Of a DNA stretch of 64,000 bases, positions 45,718 to 57,700 are shown in pieces. The position numbers and the translations under genes are program-made. The notes beneath the pieces are model-generated. The model was not told where the DNA came from. It did no database searches and saw nothing but the letters and a program-made list of their open reading frames with translations. The DNA lies in the NCBI RefSeq assembly GCF_014633365.1, contig NC_068343.1, positions 27,621,307-27,685,306 of the forward strand, read 5' to 3'. Positions within the stretch are counted from its first letter, which is position 1, and the number at the start of each line of letters is the position of its first letter. Source of the DNA: Diospyros lotus. Its lineage: Eukaryota; Streptophyta; Magnoliopsida; Ericales; Ebenaceae.

Positions 45718-47040
45718 TGATAGAATTGAACTTATGTGACACACACCAAGAAGGGGGGTGAATTGGTATAATTAAAAAATTCTTTTGAGAAGCAAACATA
45801 CTTTCAAATAGTGAAGAGTAAATATAGAATTTTATCAATGAGCATTCAAAGTTAGTAGAAACATAAATGCAAAGGAAGTAAAAAAAAATGGAAAGTAGTG
45901 AGGACACGTATTTATAGTGGTTCAGCTTTCCAAGCTTAGTCCACTACCTTAGCTATCAACTAAGGATTTTAAAACCAATCTTTACTCTCAAACCCCTACT
46001 CAATATGAGCAGGTCCTCTAGTCCTTGACTAGGGAACTTACAACCTCCCAACTTAATGGGCCCTCTAGCTACCGCTAGGAAAAAATTACAGAGAATGAAA
46101 TGGAGATTCTAAGAGTACAACTCTTAGTTACAAGCTCTCTCTTTTAAATGTAAGATCGAGGCTTAAAAGTAATATAACAGTAAAATATCAAAGCCTCTTA
46201 AATGAAAATACAGAGAGAAAAGTTAAAGCTCGATGTAACAGTGAAGGCACGATCGTTCAAGATATCCAATATGTTTTCAGCAGCCTTTAATGCATCTTCA
46301 ACCACCTATTTATAGTTGATGGTGGGTATGTTTGAAATTTGGACCGTTGTGGGTGGTTGGCGAGCATTTAATGCACAAAAAACTAGCCGTTATAAAATCT
46401 GTGAAACATAATAGTCGACAGAAGAAAAGATTAGTCAACTATTTTTACAAGTAAAACTAAGAATAGTCGACAGACATATACTGATAGTCGACTATTTTTA
46501 ATACAAAAATCCAATAGTCGACAGACATACTTGAATAGTCGACAGTTGCTGAAATGAGAAGAAATTTTTGAATTTTATGAACAAAAATAGTCGACAGATC
46601 AGAACGCATAATCGACTATTTTTACTCGATAGTCGACAGTTACTGAAATAGTCGACAGATGCTTAAATAGTCGACAGAACATCAAAAATAGTCGACTATT
46701 TTGAAGCATAGTCGACAGAATGATCCTGATAGTCGACTATTCTATAGAAAATCTTGAATTTTTAATACATCCTTAATTGATTCTGTTAGAAACTCTTTTT
46801 GATTATCTTTAAAGCAAGTTGAGATTATCAAAAGTATATTTTGAAACAAATCACTCTCAACAAGCAAGTTTTTCAAATCACTCTCAACCATACTCAATAT
46901 TTCTTCTATAAGTTTTCATATCTTGCTTCAAAGCTTATATACTAAAAATTCATTTTACTCATTCATATAATCCACATAGTAGAAATTGATTTTCATATAG
47001 TCATTATCAAAACTATTTTATTACTAAGAGTGAAATATCA
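45718..47040 (-). repeat. 5' LTR of the Copia element
   Basis: 1323 bp. Contains the palindrome array at 46408-46745 followed, in element orientation, by a TATA-like CTATAAATAGG (46305-46315 complement), placing the likely transcription start just beyond it. Confidence 0.95.
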
Positions 47041-49121
47041 GCCACATGGATGGCTTGGATGGAAACTTAGAAACCAAGGTTTCTGTCTAGAGATGACACT
47101 TGACAAAGTCTTGTTCATGTAAAATAGAGAGATTTAAATAAATGCAAAAGAAATGAAATTAGTCTTTCAAGCATTTAATGAGAGGCATGATTATATGGAT
47201 TAAAGAAAATCCAAAAGAAAAATAAAATTAGTCATGCATTAATGGTAAAAAATAGTCTCATTAATTTAAATGAGAAAGAAATGAAAAATTCACGGGATGA
47301 GATTGATTGTTGGATTTGGAAAGTGATCTAAGGGCCATCATTTAGTCTTGAAAGTTGGCAAGGATTGCCAACATAATAATGAATTAAATTAAAGACTAAT
47401 TTTGGATGACTAAGATTAGTTCTTGGATAAGCACATGGATTGTGCTTTCTATAAATGAGAGGGATTAAGTCTTGAAAATGCAAAGTGATCCAATGGTTGA
47501 GATTTAAAGAGGCCATGGCATGGATTGTGTTTTCTTCCAAGGGTTACGATTGACTCTCAAAAAGAAAGATCAAGGGCTAGGATTTGCTCTTGAGTTTGGG
47601 ATATCAAGACTTAGGGAAAAATCTCTCAAAGGAAGAAAGAAAGAAATAGAGAAGGAAGAAAGCTTTCTTTGAGTTGGGAGTTGGAAGCAAGGAAGGATGT
47701 GGTTTGAAGCTCCAACAAGAAGGCTTTGGGGAAACACTAAAGCCTCAAGAGGTAAGAAGATTATGTTTTAGCCATTTAAAGGCTAGATTTCTTTCTTTTT
47801 ATTTCTCCTTTAATAATATAGATCTATGTTGTGCAAGGATCTCTTAAGGAGAAGAGACGATAATGAAGTTAGGAGGTTCTTGAAGCTTCAAAGAATGTAA
47901 AAGGTAAGGAATAGCCCCATGGGATGGTGGCTAACAAGGTTGTAAGTATGGTTCATGAGCAAATATGTGTGCATTGGCATATTGTTTGTGTTCAAGGACC
48001 TATGACCATGAGGTTGTGTGGGGTAGGGTAGGTTAAAGCCTCAAACCAAGGTGGTTGTGAGGATGTGGAAGCCCTAACTTTGTTGCATTGCATGCATTGG
48101 CATCACATTTTATATTTATGTTCATACTTATTGTCATTGCACCTTTATTGAGCTTAATAACTCATGAGATTTTTACCCTCACATATAGGTTGTAAACGCA
48201 TGGGAAAAATCAAGGCAAATATGGAATGGCATGTGGATACATGGGAAAGAAGATCCAAGAACTTTGTATGGCTTATGGAAGCTTATTTGTTGTATGTGAT
48301 TCATGTGTTGTAATTTAATGGTTGGTAATGGCTTGTTAAGGCTTAAGACCATGGATGTATTTTATTTTGGAATAAATCTTGGGTGTTGGAGAAAATGATT
48401 TTTGTTAGAAATGTGTAGATTTATGATACATTTTATGGGTATTTAATTTCTGGAAAATTTGGGTTAGGAAGCCCAAGAGAAAGAGAAAAAAAAAAGAGTG
48501 AGGTTGGCAGGTGGCAGCAGCCGAGGCCACAACGGGCAATAGGTGAGGCCCTAGGCGCTCAACAGCAGGCGTACAGGCACGTGCGAGGAGAAGCATGGGC
48601 AGGTGCAGGGGTGCGCGGGCGAGGCCCTAAGTAGGCCCCGCAGGCCAATTTTTTAAAAAAATTTGAAAACTTTGGGAATTTTGGAGGCATTTCTTAGTTG
48701 ATTTTGGGCCCCGAATGAATTTTCAAAATAAAGGGATTTTTCAGGCATTTTTGAGATAAATGCCGAATTTTTGGAAAACGAAAATTTATGAATTTTTTCT
48801 CGAATTTTGGGAAAATCATTGGGTTGTTAGAATTTTGAAATATATGGAGCCCGGTAAAATTCTTGAAAAAAAAAAAGAAAAGAAGAATTAAAAATGATGA
48901 TTGGGAAAACTTAATGGAATTTAATTAGCCAAGTGTAGTATATTTTAAAACCCAAATTTGCTAGTTAATCCTGGGATTTACGGAAGGGAAGGACGAAGCC
49001 TAATTCCCACCTAGGGCGTTTCATGTTGAAACATAGTCCGCCCTTCACAAATGGTCGGGCATGTGAGCAGTTCGGATGATTGTTCACGAGTGGCACCCGT
49101 GAGTGGGAGCGGGGCATCACA
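47041..49121 (+). repeat. LARD left LTR, second part
   Basis: Resumes after the Copia insertion with the second GCCAC. It shows the same order of landmarks as the solo LTR at 10.4-13.0 kb: TGGATGGCTTGG, the R-region A+G-rich stretch, the CTTTATTGAGCTTAATAACTC box, the G+C-rich block at 48500-48640, and GGGCGTTTC...GAAACATAGTCCGC. It ends GAGCGGGGCATCACA. Confidence 0.85.
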
Positions 49122-49124
49122 GTT

Positions 49125-49136
49125 TGGTATCAGAGC
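49125..49136 (+). promoter_or_regulatory. Primer binding site of the LARD-like element
   Basis: TGGTATCAGAGC, complementary to the initiator-Met tRNA 3' end, three bases after the LTR end at 49121. It fixes plus orientation. Confidence 0.95.
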
Positions 49137-50574
49137 AGTGGTTAGAGTGCCAAGTGGAGGATGCTTGGCGTAAATTGGAAGAAGGTTGACCTGAAGACCT
49201 TGGAAGTAGGACCACATGTCCAAGGACCCTAAGAGTTGGGTCGAGGCATTGAGGTCTATAGTGGTGCGAATGGTGTGCTCGGTTATTCCTGTTATAGGAA
49301 TAAGAAAACATCATGGGTTGAGATGATATTCCGTAAAAGGTATACGAGTCGAGCAAAGAAGAATCAAAAGCCCAAGTATGGGTGTTGGTGTCAAGAACCG
49401 AAAATGGGAATACAGGAACATGAAGCGTTCTAAGGATGAGAGTTCCTGGTGATTGAAGTGTTAAGGCTCGTGTGGGGACATGAAGCTTAGTCATGATAAG
49501 AATCATGATGGGGCAAGGAGAGCCCGAAATATAACTAATACGGGAAGGGATTAATGGAGCATTCCTATGTTGGGGAGATGGGCAAGCATACAGGAGGGAA
49601 TGGAGTAGTTCCCTTAGAGGTGGTGTGATAAGAGTTGTGTGCTTGAGATAGAGTGAGCTAAAGTGGAAATTAACTCAAAGCTCAAGGAAAGGAGTCATCG
49701 ACAGGTTGTGTGACGAGGTCTAAGAAGGGAGTAAGATAATGTTGCTTGCAGTGAGGCTTTAGGTGGAGCGAGCATGTGAAGCATATGCATGTCATGGCCA
49801 GGGTAGGCATGACATGACGTTAGTAGCTTGCAAAAAGACTCCAAGGGGAGTCGGGTGTGAGGTATGCATGATAAATGTATATGTTATGAGGTGATCATAT
49901 GGTTATGGCGATCCCAGAGGGGATGTGCCTAGGGTATGGGTGGACCCTAGTTGGTTTCATGAGGAAACGAGATTTATCCTAAGGAATGATAGATGTGTGG
50001 CAAATGGACCCTAGCGGGTGTTTGTATGAGATGGAAAATCCCTAGTGGGTCGAGTTGGGATTCAAGGGAATCTAGATTTTGGAATTAAGGAGTTGGGCAT
50101 GCGTTGATATGCGTGTGAGAGCCATTGGATTAGAAGTCCTAGTTGTGTAGGGCCAAAATATTGTTCATGTGATTGATAGATGAGGGGTCAATTAAACTCT
50201 AATGGTGACACTTGGGGACAGGTGGGATGCCTAAGGTCGGGAGATGAGAGGTGAATAAACCCTCATTGTGATGCTTGAGGTCGGGGATGATGCCTAACAT
50301 CACGAGATCTTTGTTGGGGAGACAAGGAGGTCACCTCATGAGGGGTATGTGGGCCAAGGGCAATGAGTGTGTGGCAACGGGACGTCCATGGGCTATACAC
50401 GCATAGGAAATGCCAACTTTGGATGCCGAGTGGGCAGGGGTGTGATAAGTGAAGTAGAGGCCCGAGTTTGAAATTCCAAGTCATGGAAGCCCGAGTGAGG
50501 CGTGCTGGAAGGCCAGGATGGGCCTAGTGACTGAATGCATTCATGGGTGTGCAAGGAGAGACGGGAGGTTTCGA

Positions 50575-51235
50575 TTTACCTAAATAATGTGAACCCGCGA
50601 TGGGATAAGGCCAAAGGAACCCACAAAAGATTGAAACGAACCCTAGAAAAGCCAAAATAGAACAAAAGGCAAAGAATTCCCGACCCGTTGATTCACGAAC
50701 CAAGACCCTAGACTATATTAAAATCTAGACCCGTTGATTATGCGGAAACAAGAACCAAGAATTGTTGAACGCCACAAAGACTGCCCAGATCTTTGATAAG
50801 TTCGGGTTTTGAACGCCACAAAGGAATCATTCCTTTGATGAGTTCGAAGTTTTGTTCATTGAAGAACAAGATAGAAGAGATAAATCTCTCAAATTCAAAA
50901 ATTCGTAATAATCTATGTCTAATGTTTACAATGGAAAAACCTTTAAATAGGCGAATAATTAAATCCTAATTTTACATGGAAACTACTAAAAATCCTAAAT
51001 TACATAGAAAATAAATAAATAACTAGATCTGGTCAATCAATCAATCATTCCTTTTATATTCCAAGATCTTTTCAATCAATTAATCAAGCAATCAATCAAT
51101 CATCCATTCCTCTTTATGCTCTCAAATCTTGTCAATCAATTAACCAATCAATCAATCATACGCCCAAATCTTGCAATCAACCAGTCAATCAACAACCATT
51201 CCTTTTTATGCGCAAATCTTGTCAATGATCCAATT
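50575..51235 (-). repeat. AT-rich LTR-like segment within the LARD interior
   Basis: Base composition changes from G-rich to AT-rich. On the minus strand CTATTTAAAGG (a TATA-like box, near 50940-50950) precedes a leader-like stretch, as in an LTR start region. The repeated phrase TTGAACGCCACAAAG with GATCTTTGATAAGTTCG occurs twice at 50765-50850. No clean ends or target duplication found. Confidence 0.35.
51020..51235 (+). repeat. Tandem minisatellite, CAATCAATCAATCATTCCTTTTTATGC-type units
   Basis: Three to four imperfect units of about 60-75 bp. Each has runs of AATCAATC, then CATTCCTNTTTATG and a CAAATCTTGTCAAT phrase. Confidence 0.65.
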
Positions 51236-51649
51236 CCAACATGGTTGACAAGGTTGACTTGTCCGATTGCATCATTCTTAGTCGGCCCTCCATGATTCTC
51301 ATCACTTAAGGGTAATGGTAGGTGCTCTAGGTTATGGGTGTCGGAGCTTGAGGTAGGCTTAGCATGTCGATCATGGATTGAGAGATCGTTGATAGTCAAG
51401 CTCTGGGATGAGCTAGGTGGCGAAATGAATCATGGTGGACTTAGATCCATGGTTATGGAAAGTTGGAACTTTCAAATGTTGATTGGAAGCCGCGAGATAT
51501 GATCTAGTAGGGTAAGATCATGAGGCCTCAAGAGTTGGAGTGGTTTGAAATTCTCTTAGGTGGTAAGAGATGTTAAATCTTGAGGAGCGAGGCTCATGGT
51601 GTGAGCTTGAGGTTGTTTTTGGTCAAGGGTGGCGAAGCCAACATATCTC

Positions 51650-52570
51650 GTGGAGGCTTTATAGTAGCATAATGCTACGAGTGCAAGGCTCACAGTGACA
51701 AATCTGATGTTATGGACCGTATGGCAGAGGACTAATGTGTTGGCTCACGGTTAGGGCAGGTGGCCCATTGGCCAGAGCAACATAATGAACTCAGGTGACG
51801 ATCAGATGTCGAAGATCTGGAGCAGCACCTTAGGAAATTTGGTCAGGTGAGATCGATAGTCTCTTGCAAAGGATAGGACATATAGAGTAATCATATGGAG
51901 GAATCACGGAACGCGATAATGTTCCGATGGATTAGTAGCCAAGTAGGAAGCTTGGTGGGGATAATAACTGCGAGCGTGGTGGCGTAGCACACCGGGTTTG
52001 ATATCAGAGGTGGGACTGGAAGGTCTGGAGTCATGCTACGGGTGCGAAGCAAATCAGTGATGAAGCTAAGCCATGCTATGGGGAACAGTTGTTGGGCCAA
52101 CGTAAGGGAGTAACACGATATTGATGACTAGGTGTTGGCTCGCCTAAAGCACAGGGCAACACAGTGATTATGAAGATGATTAGGGGCTGAAGATCTGTGA
52201 GATGCACGGTAGGGGTGACGAAAGCTGTGATCAGTCCCACAACTCAGCTGCGAGTAATAAGAGCTGTTGGGGCGTTACTCCCAAGTAGGGGCTAAGCCCT
52301 TTATTTCGGTAAAGCGGTGACAAAATAGTTTAGCGAACGTTCAGGTGTTGTAGCGTCTCGAGATGTTTGAGAAAGAAACTTGTAGAAAAAAAATGAGTCT
52401 AGCATGGGAATAACACTACGGTTGATGCCTACCAGTGATGGGTCTAATGCGACCACTAGATACAAATGGTTAGTTCACAGAAGGGACTGCAGCCCTCTGT
52501 GTGGAGTAACTCGTCTACGGTGGAGAAGATTAGAAGCCGAAGACCTGGGGTATGTTATAGGTTATGTCTG
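51650..52570 (+). repeat. Loose tandem units in the LARD interior
   Basis: Units of roughly 300-400 bp recur with the phrases ATGCTACGRGTGCRA, TTGGCTCRC, GGGCARC, CATAATGA or ATTATGA and GAAGATCTG or GAAGACCTG. The three most visible cores are near 51665-51830, 52030-52200 and 52420-52555. Divergence is high and spacing uneven. Confidence 0.4.
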
Positions 52571-54633
52571 GGCTAGATCTAAATTTCCATGAGGGTTGAA
52601 ATATCGTGGTAATGCCTTTAATTTGTCATGGCAATTAAAAGGTTTGTAAATCGATTTGGGTGATATCTTATGGTGTGATAACAATATGCGTGGTGATGCT
52701 CCTTGTTAAAGGATGCTAATGTAGTTGTAGTTAAATTTGATTGAAATTGATCTGAAAAAATTGGGATGATGGACCCAATGTGACGTCGCAGTAATGCTAG
52801 AACATGGGTTGATTGGTGGAGTTGGTAAATGGCTCTTGAATGTTAAGTAAGTGTCGTAGAGGGTGAGACTTACGAGATGAAAGCCAACCATGAGATGGGA
52901 ATACTGAAGCGTGCGAAGGTTTCAAGTAAGGGTATATCTAATCTTATTATGTGAGTTATGGCAGGCTGAACACGTGGCTAAGGCATGGTTCGAAATCCGT
53001 GAAGGCTCGCAATTTCTCAGTCTAGTGTTAGTCCTGAATGTGTCAATGTGAAAGTGAGGAAGTATCCTCATGTAACACTGGATGGGTTTCCAGTTGATGA
53101 CACGAGATCAATTGCCAGGTGGTAGGACCTGACGGCAATGATGGGAGCGTGAGGCTCGAAGACTGTGATGTAAAGCCTTATTGATTACCGTGTATGCCTT
53201 TAATATAAGGTTCAGCGAGTCCTGGTGGCTAAACTAGGCAGATTTTGAGAAAGAGATCCAAGGTTATAAAAGATGGTTGGATGTGACAAAATTGTGTCTC
53301 TTGAAGGAGTGTTACTCCGTAACGAAGGTTATAAATAGTAGTGTTGAAATGTAGCTGGAGTAGAACTTGAGATGGTAGTGTTGAACATGGGGCAACAACA
53401 CTGAATGAACTTCCTAATGCACTACAATTCTAACAGGATGGATCACCCGAGAAAAGCTAGCATGATGGAAAATGCCTAAGTAGGAATGTGAGTCCTACGG
53501 CATTGAGTGGAAGTGTGAGTTCCATAGAAGTTGCAGGGGTGATTTCTAGTGGGTAGAGCTTAAATCGAAGTGATAGTCAATGATTGCAAGTGTAGTGCCT
53601 GGAGAAAGGTTGTGTTGGTTGTGAGCCAAGCGATCCGACAAGAGCTAATCGAGTTTGTTAGATGAAAGTTGAGGGAGAATTTAAGATGCTGCCAATGCGT
53701 GACGAGAGCTCGAAGGAAGAGCTTATGGGATGAGATTGGTTCCCAGGAATGGTGTTTAGGTGATGAAATCACCTGATAACTGTGAGTGTTACAGCTAGGG
53801 GGATGCCTTGGTGTGTGAGCAATTGATGAGATTTAAGCTCGTGATTAAAGGTTAATAAATGTGAAAGAAAGTAGCTAGTGGAACCGATTGGTGACCGGCT
53901 GGGGGTAGCCAATGGTAACCGAAAGCACTAACCAATGATAGCAGCAACAACGAGCAACGGCTGGCCATGGTCGTGCGGTGTCGTGAGAGTAGTCGGTCAG
54001 TGGCGTAGGTGGCTCTGGAGTTGCAATTTCGACTGGATGTGGCGTCAAGCGATGGCAGGAGGCTGTCTTAGCCGATGAGGGTGGCATTAGATCTAATGTG
54101 GTTGCTAACCAAATGGTGTGAACTCGCTAAAAGTGAAAGGTACAAGCAAAACCAGGGAGAAGTTGGAGTGTCTTAGGGATTAGTAAATTATTTAAGAAAG
54201 GGATGGTAATGAGGAAAAGGCTAATCAAAGATTGACGTCGTGGTGGTTTAGACAACTTGTGAATTTCAGATGCTATGACCTTGGGAAAAGTGTCATTGTG
54301 GTCATGGTAATGACATTGTCGAGGAGGACAAGGGGGAACCATTATGCATGGTTTAAGTTAAGTGTCTAATGCGAATTGAGAATGAACCTGATTTAAGGTG
54401 GCTGAAAAGTTTCGTGCCTCTAGAGTATGAGGCTCTGTCGAGAAATGATGAAATTTGAAAAGTACCAATGAAATTGTAGTTGGATGAGTGAATTTGGCTA
54501 GAAGATCGATACAAGGGTGGGGGTGTAACCATATTAGCTTGTTATGGTATGGGAAATTTGGTGAGTAGCCCGAAAATGTGATTGTCTTGGGCAGAAGAGT
54601 AAAGTAAAGTGAATTTTGAGGACGAAATTCTTT

Positions 54634-54646
54634 TAAGGGGGTGGAA
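54634..54646 (+). other. Polypurine tract of the LARD-like element
   Basis: AAGGGGGTGGAA directly precedes TGTAACACTCAG, the start of the right LTR, as required for plus-strand priming. Confidence 0.85.
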
Positions 54647-54753
54647 TGTAACACTCAGTGTTACTGGTGTTAGAAGAATGGGAAAGGAAGTGAGAAACTT
54701 CTAAAAAAATGCCCTTGAGAAGGTGATGGATCTTTGAGAATGAGGGTGCCCTA
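54647..54753 (+). repeat. LARD right LTR, first 107 bp only
   Basis: Matches the first 107 bases of the neighbouring LTR (TGTAACACYCAGTGTTACTG to GGGTGCCCTA). It is then replaced by a fresh LTR start, so this copy is truncated by insertion or recombination. Confidence 0.8.
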
Positions 54754-57700
54754 TGTAACACCCAGTGTTACTGGTGTTAGGAGAATGGGAAAGGAAGTGA
54801 GAAATTTTCAAAAATGCCCTTGAAAAAGTAATGGATCCTTGAGAATAAGGGTGCCCTATGAGAATGACATTTTAGTAATTTGGATAGTGAAGTCCAATAA
54901 AGGATAATTTGGTAAATTAAAAATAATTCCTAGGTGAAATTAAGTATGGAAGTGAATTAACTTCTCATTTTTGTATTTATGTGGAGATAAATGGAATTAA
55001 TAATTCACAAGGGGAATTTTAGTAATTTGGAGTGAAATTCTATAAGGAAATTAAATTATGGAAAATAGAGAATATTCAATTATGAGAGAAAATAATTGAT
55101 TTTCCCTAAATTGGTGAATTAATGTGGTGAAGTCATATGGAGGGTGGAGATTTAATCTTGGAGGCTAAGGCTTGTGTTTTAGAGTGACACATGGCATGTT
55201 CTCCTCCAAGAGAAAGATGGAATAAGATAATTCTAAAAGAAAAAGGGAAAATGGTCATGTGAGCATTAAATAGGAGACATGATTGTGTAGGATTTAAATA
55301 AATCCAAAAGGAAAAGAAATTAGTCTCTCATTAGTGTTGAAAATGTGAGTTTTAAATTTAAAAGGAAATGGTGAGTGAAATTAGTCACTCACATGTGATG
55401 GTTGGAAAATGGTCAAATTAAATAAATAAAAAAGAGAATCTATTTTTGGGATTGGAAGATTTGATCCAAGGGTGGTGGATGGTTCTTGAAAAATCCAAAG
55501 GCTTGGATTTAAAATGAGAAAAGCACATGGATTGTGCTTTCTTGTGTTTTCTCCAAGAGAGAAGATTGGTTTATTTGAAATGGATGGTTGAGATTTAGTC
55601 TTCCTTAAACACATAGATTGTACCTTTAGTGAATGGTATAAATTCATTTTTGAAAAATGGAGAACAAATATATAATGGCAAGTAAGGAAGACTTGTCTTC
55701 CTTTGGCCATTTGAAGAAAGGAAATAATGGAGAAGAAGAAGAGAGGAAGAAGAAAATGATCAAAAGAGGCAAGCTTTATTTTTTATTTATGTTATGTAAT
55801 GGGAAGAAGAAAAGAAAGAAGAGTCTTCTTGCTTATTTATTTTCTAGTCTTCAAGAGAGTAAATAATTATCAAAAGATTTATTTTTAAGGGATTGGAAGC
55901 ATGTAAAGTCTTGAAAGCAAAGTTGGTGAAGCTCTTAAAAGAAAAGAGGTAAGGAATAGCCCCATGGAATGGTTGTGACACCCGTGACTTAAAACATGCT
56001 TAATAATAATAATATTCATATGAAATTCAAGGTTTAACCCAGACAAGAAACTTGAGAAATGATACTTCTGTGAACTTAAGTAATGTTTCAACATAATAGA
56101 ATTCAGAGCATGTTTCGCATAAATATAACGTTTGATATTGAAAACATGGGTTTAATATAAGAAAGAAAACTTAGCAAATATGCTTTGTAACAATAGTATT
56201 CATATTGAGAAATCCAGCCTTAAATTGAGACTCGGCCTTTTCATAAACTTATATAAGCTTTAAGGACATACGATGTAGCAATAGTGTACGCCTTAAAATA
56301 GCTTTCAAAGACTAGCTTTATAATAATAGCTTTTTAGCTTTGATACCATGATGAAACATTGGTAACATAATACGAGAAACAAGACTCTTAATAGTAAAAT
56401 CCACTCTCTCATAACATTTAGAGTTTAACTTTGAAAGCTTGTTTCAATAAAGGAAAGAAAAACTAATTTTAGATTTATGAAAATCCCTTTTTAAAAAGCC
56501 ATCACGTTCCATGTCCGTCCTTTAATCTCCTCATTCGCTATCACCTGGGGGGGGAAATATGAGATGAGATTCATGCAAGTCTTAGTAAGTAGAAGAAAAC
56601 TATCATATGTATTTAAACAAGTCATGACATAACATAACATATCATAAGGAGACACAACAGGTTCCACCAACTATGGGGGCACAACCCTTGTGCGTAGTGC
56701 TATCGAGCTCCGATCCCGAAACTTGCATGAACATAACACGAGGGACCATATCACATAATTTATGGGTATGCTTAAACATCATAAATAGTTCATAATGTAC
56801 ATATCTCAACTTGGTTGGATGAGATCTGAGTTTTAAGGCTTCATGCCTTACCAGGTTTGTTTTTCTGTAGAAAATACGTATTTTCGTGAACTAAACCCAA
56901 AATAATTTTACATAATATTGTAGGTAATTTAATAAGGGGTTGATACATGAAATTTCATGGGAAAAGGGGATGTCACGCACCCTCACATGCCGACGAAAGG
57001 TGTCGCCCTTAATTTTCGTGACAGCTTTGCACCTTTTTGGTTTTTCGGCCATATCTCCCTTGTTTTAACTCCGATTTGACCTCTATTTTTTCCTACATAC
57101 TCCTATTTTGTCCCTCTATAGGAATATCAAATTAAAAAAAACTTACCTTGCTGGTTCAATTGCTGGTTTTCAGCAATTCGGGCTAAACTCCAACGACGTG
57201 TAGTTTTTTTGACAAAACTTGTATCTCATTTGGTTTTTGGTAGAGTTTTCCTCCTTCTTTGGAAATGTTTCCTTTCTCAAAATCTCCTCCTTTCTCTCTC
57301 GTTTTGGTGCCCAAAATCATTCCCCCAAAGCCTTATATTAATAGGCAACTTCGACGAATCCAATCACGCCACGTGTCGCATTGGGATAAGGAATCATCAT
57401 GATATTTTCCATATTAAGCCATGTATTCATTGGGATTTGTGCATTCACATGGAGATTTGTGCTCCATCATTACACCCTTTATCATTAAGCCACGTATGCA
57501 TAGAGATTTGTGCATTCACATGAGATTGTGCTAATCATTACACCCATAATCATTACAAGATTTCAACCAATCCAATTGTGACACCTAGGGGGGACACTTG
57601 GCCATTCATGATTAGCCCATGGCTGATATTTTGGGCTGATATTTTTTTACTTTTGTGGTTATTACGGTTTGGCCCTCAAAGTTTCCATAAATTGCACTTT

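Larger units (their letters stand above)
34798..47040 (-). mobile_element. Young Copia LTR retrotransposon of Sirevirus type, with nested solo LTR
   Basis: 12,243 bp (about 9.6 kb without the nested solo LTR). Two 1323-bp LTRs flank minus-strand gag, protease, integrase, RT and RNase H, in Copia order. The GCCAC duplication is perfect (34793-34797 and 47041-47045). I count about 9 substitutions and 2 single-base indels between the LTRs. Sirevirus features are the long LTRs, the two-knuckle gag with coiled coil, several polypurine-tract-like runs beside the 3' LTR, and an extra ORF after pol. Nonsense changes, a frame change and the solo LTR make this copy non-autonomous. Confidence 0.9.
49137..54633 (+). 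other. Non-coding interior of the LARD-like element
   Basis: 5.5 kb of fairly even base composition, rich in G on the plus strand, with stops in every frame. I can read no gag, protease, RT, RNase H or integrase motif on either strand. It contains a probable foreign segment near 50575-51230 and loosely repeated units near 51650-52570 (separate entries). The lack of coding sequence with intact primer site and purine tract is what marks it as a LARD. Confidence 0.6.
34403..54753 (+). mobile_element. LARD-like non-coding Gypsy derivative with nested Copia
   Basis: Left LTR is 34403-34797 plus 47046-49121 (about 2.47 kb once the Copia insertion is removed). A perfect initiator-Met primer site follows at 49125. 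A 5.5-kb interior ends with the purine tract AAGGGGGTGGAA and a new LTR start at 54647. The right LTR is only about 107 bp before another LTR start interrupts it (54754). No gag or pol frame is legible inside. This is the structure called LARD: long LTRs around a large non-coding interior, mobilised in trans by an autonomous relative. Confidence 0.75.

Noticed and set aside
48405..49506. ORFs on the minus strand of the LARD LTR and leader
   Set aside because: They cross the LTR end and the primer site and have no domain.
54127..54654. Minus-strand ORFs in the LARD interior (71-98 codons)
   Set aside because: No family motif is visible. One runs through the polypurine tract into the LTR, so it cannot be a real gene.
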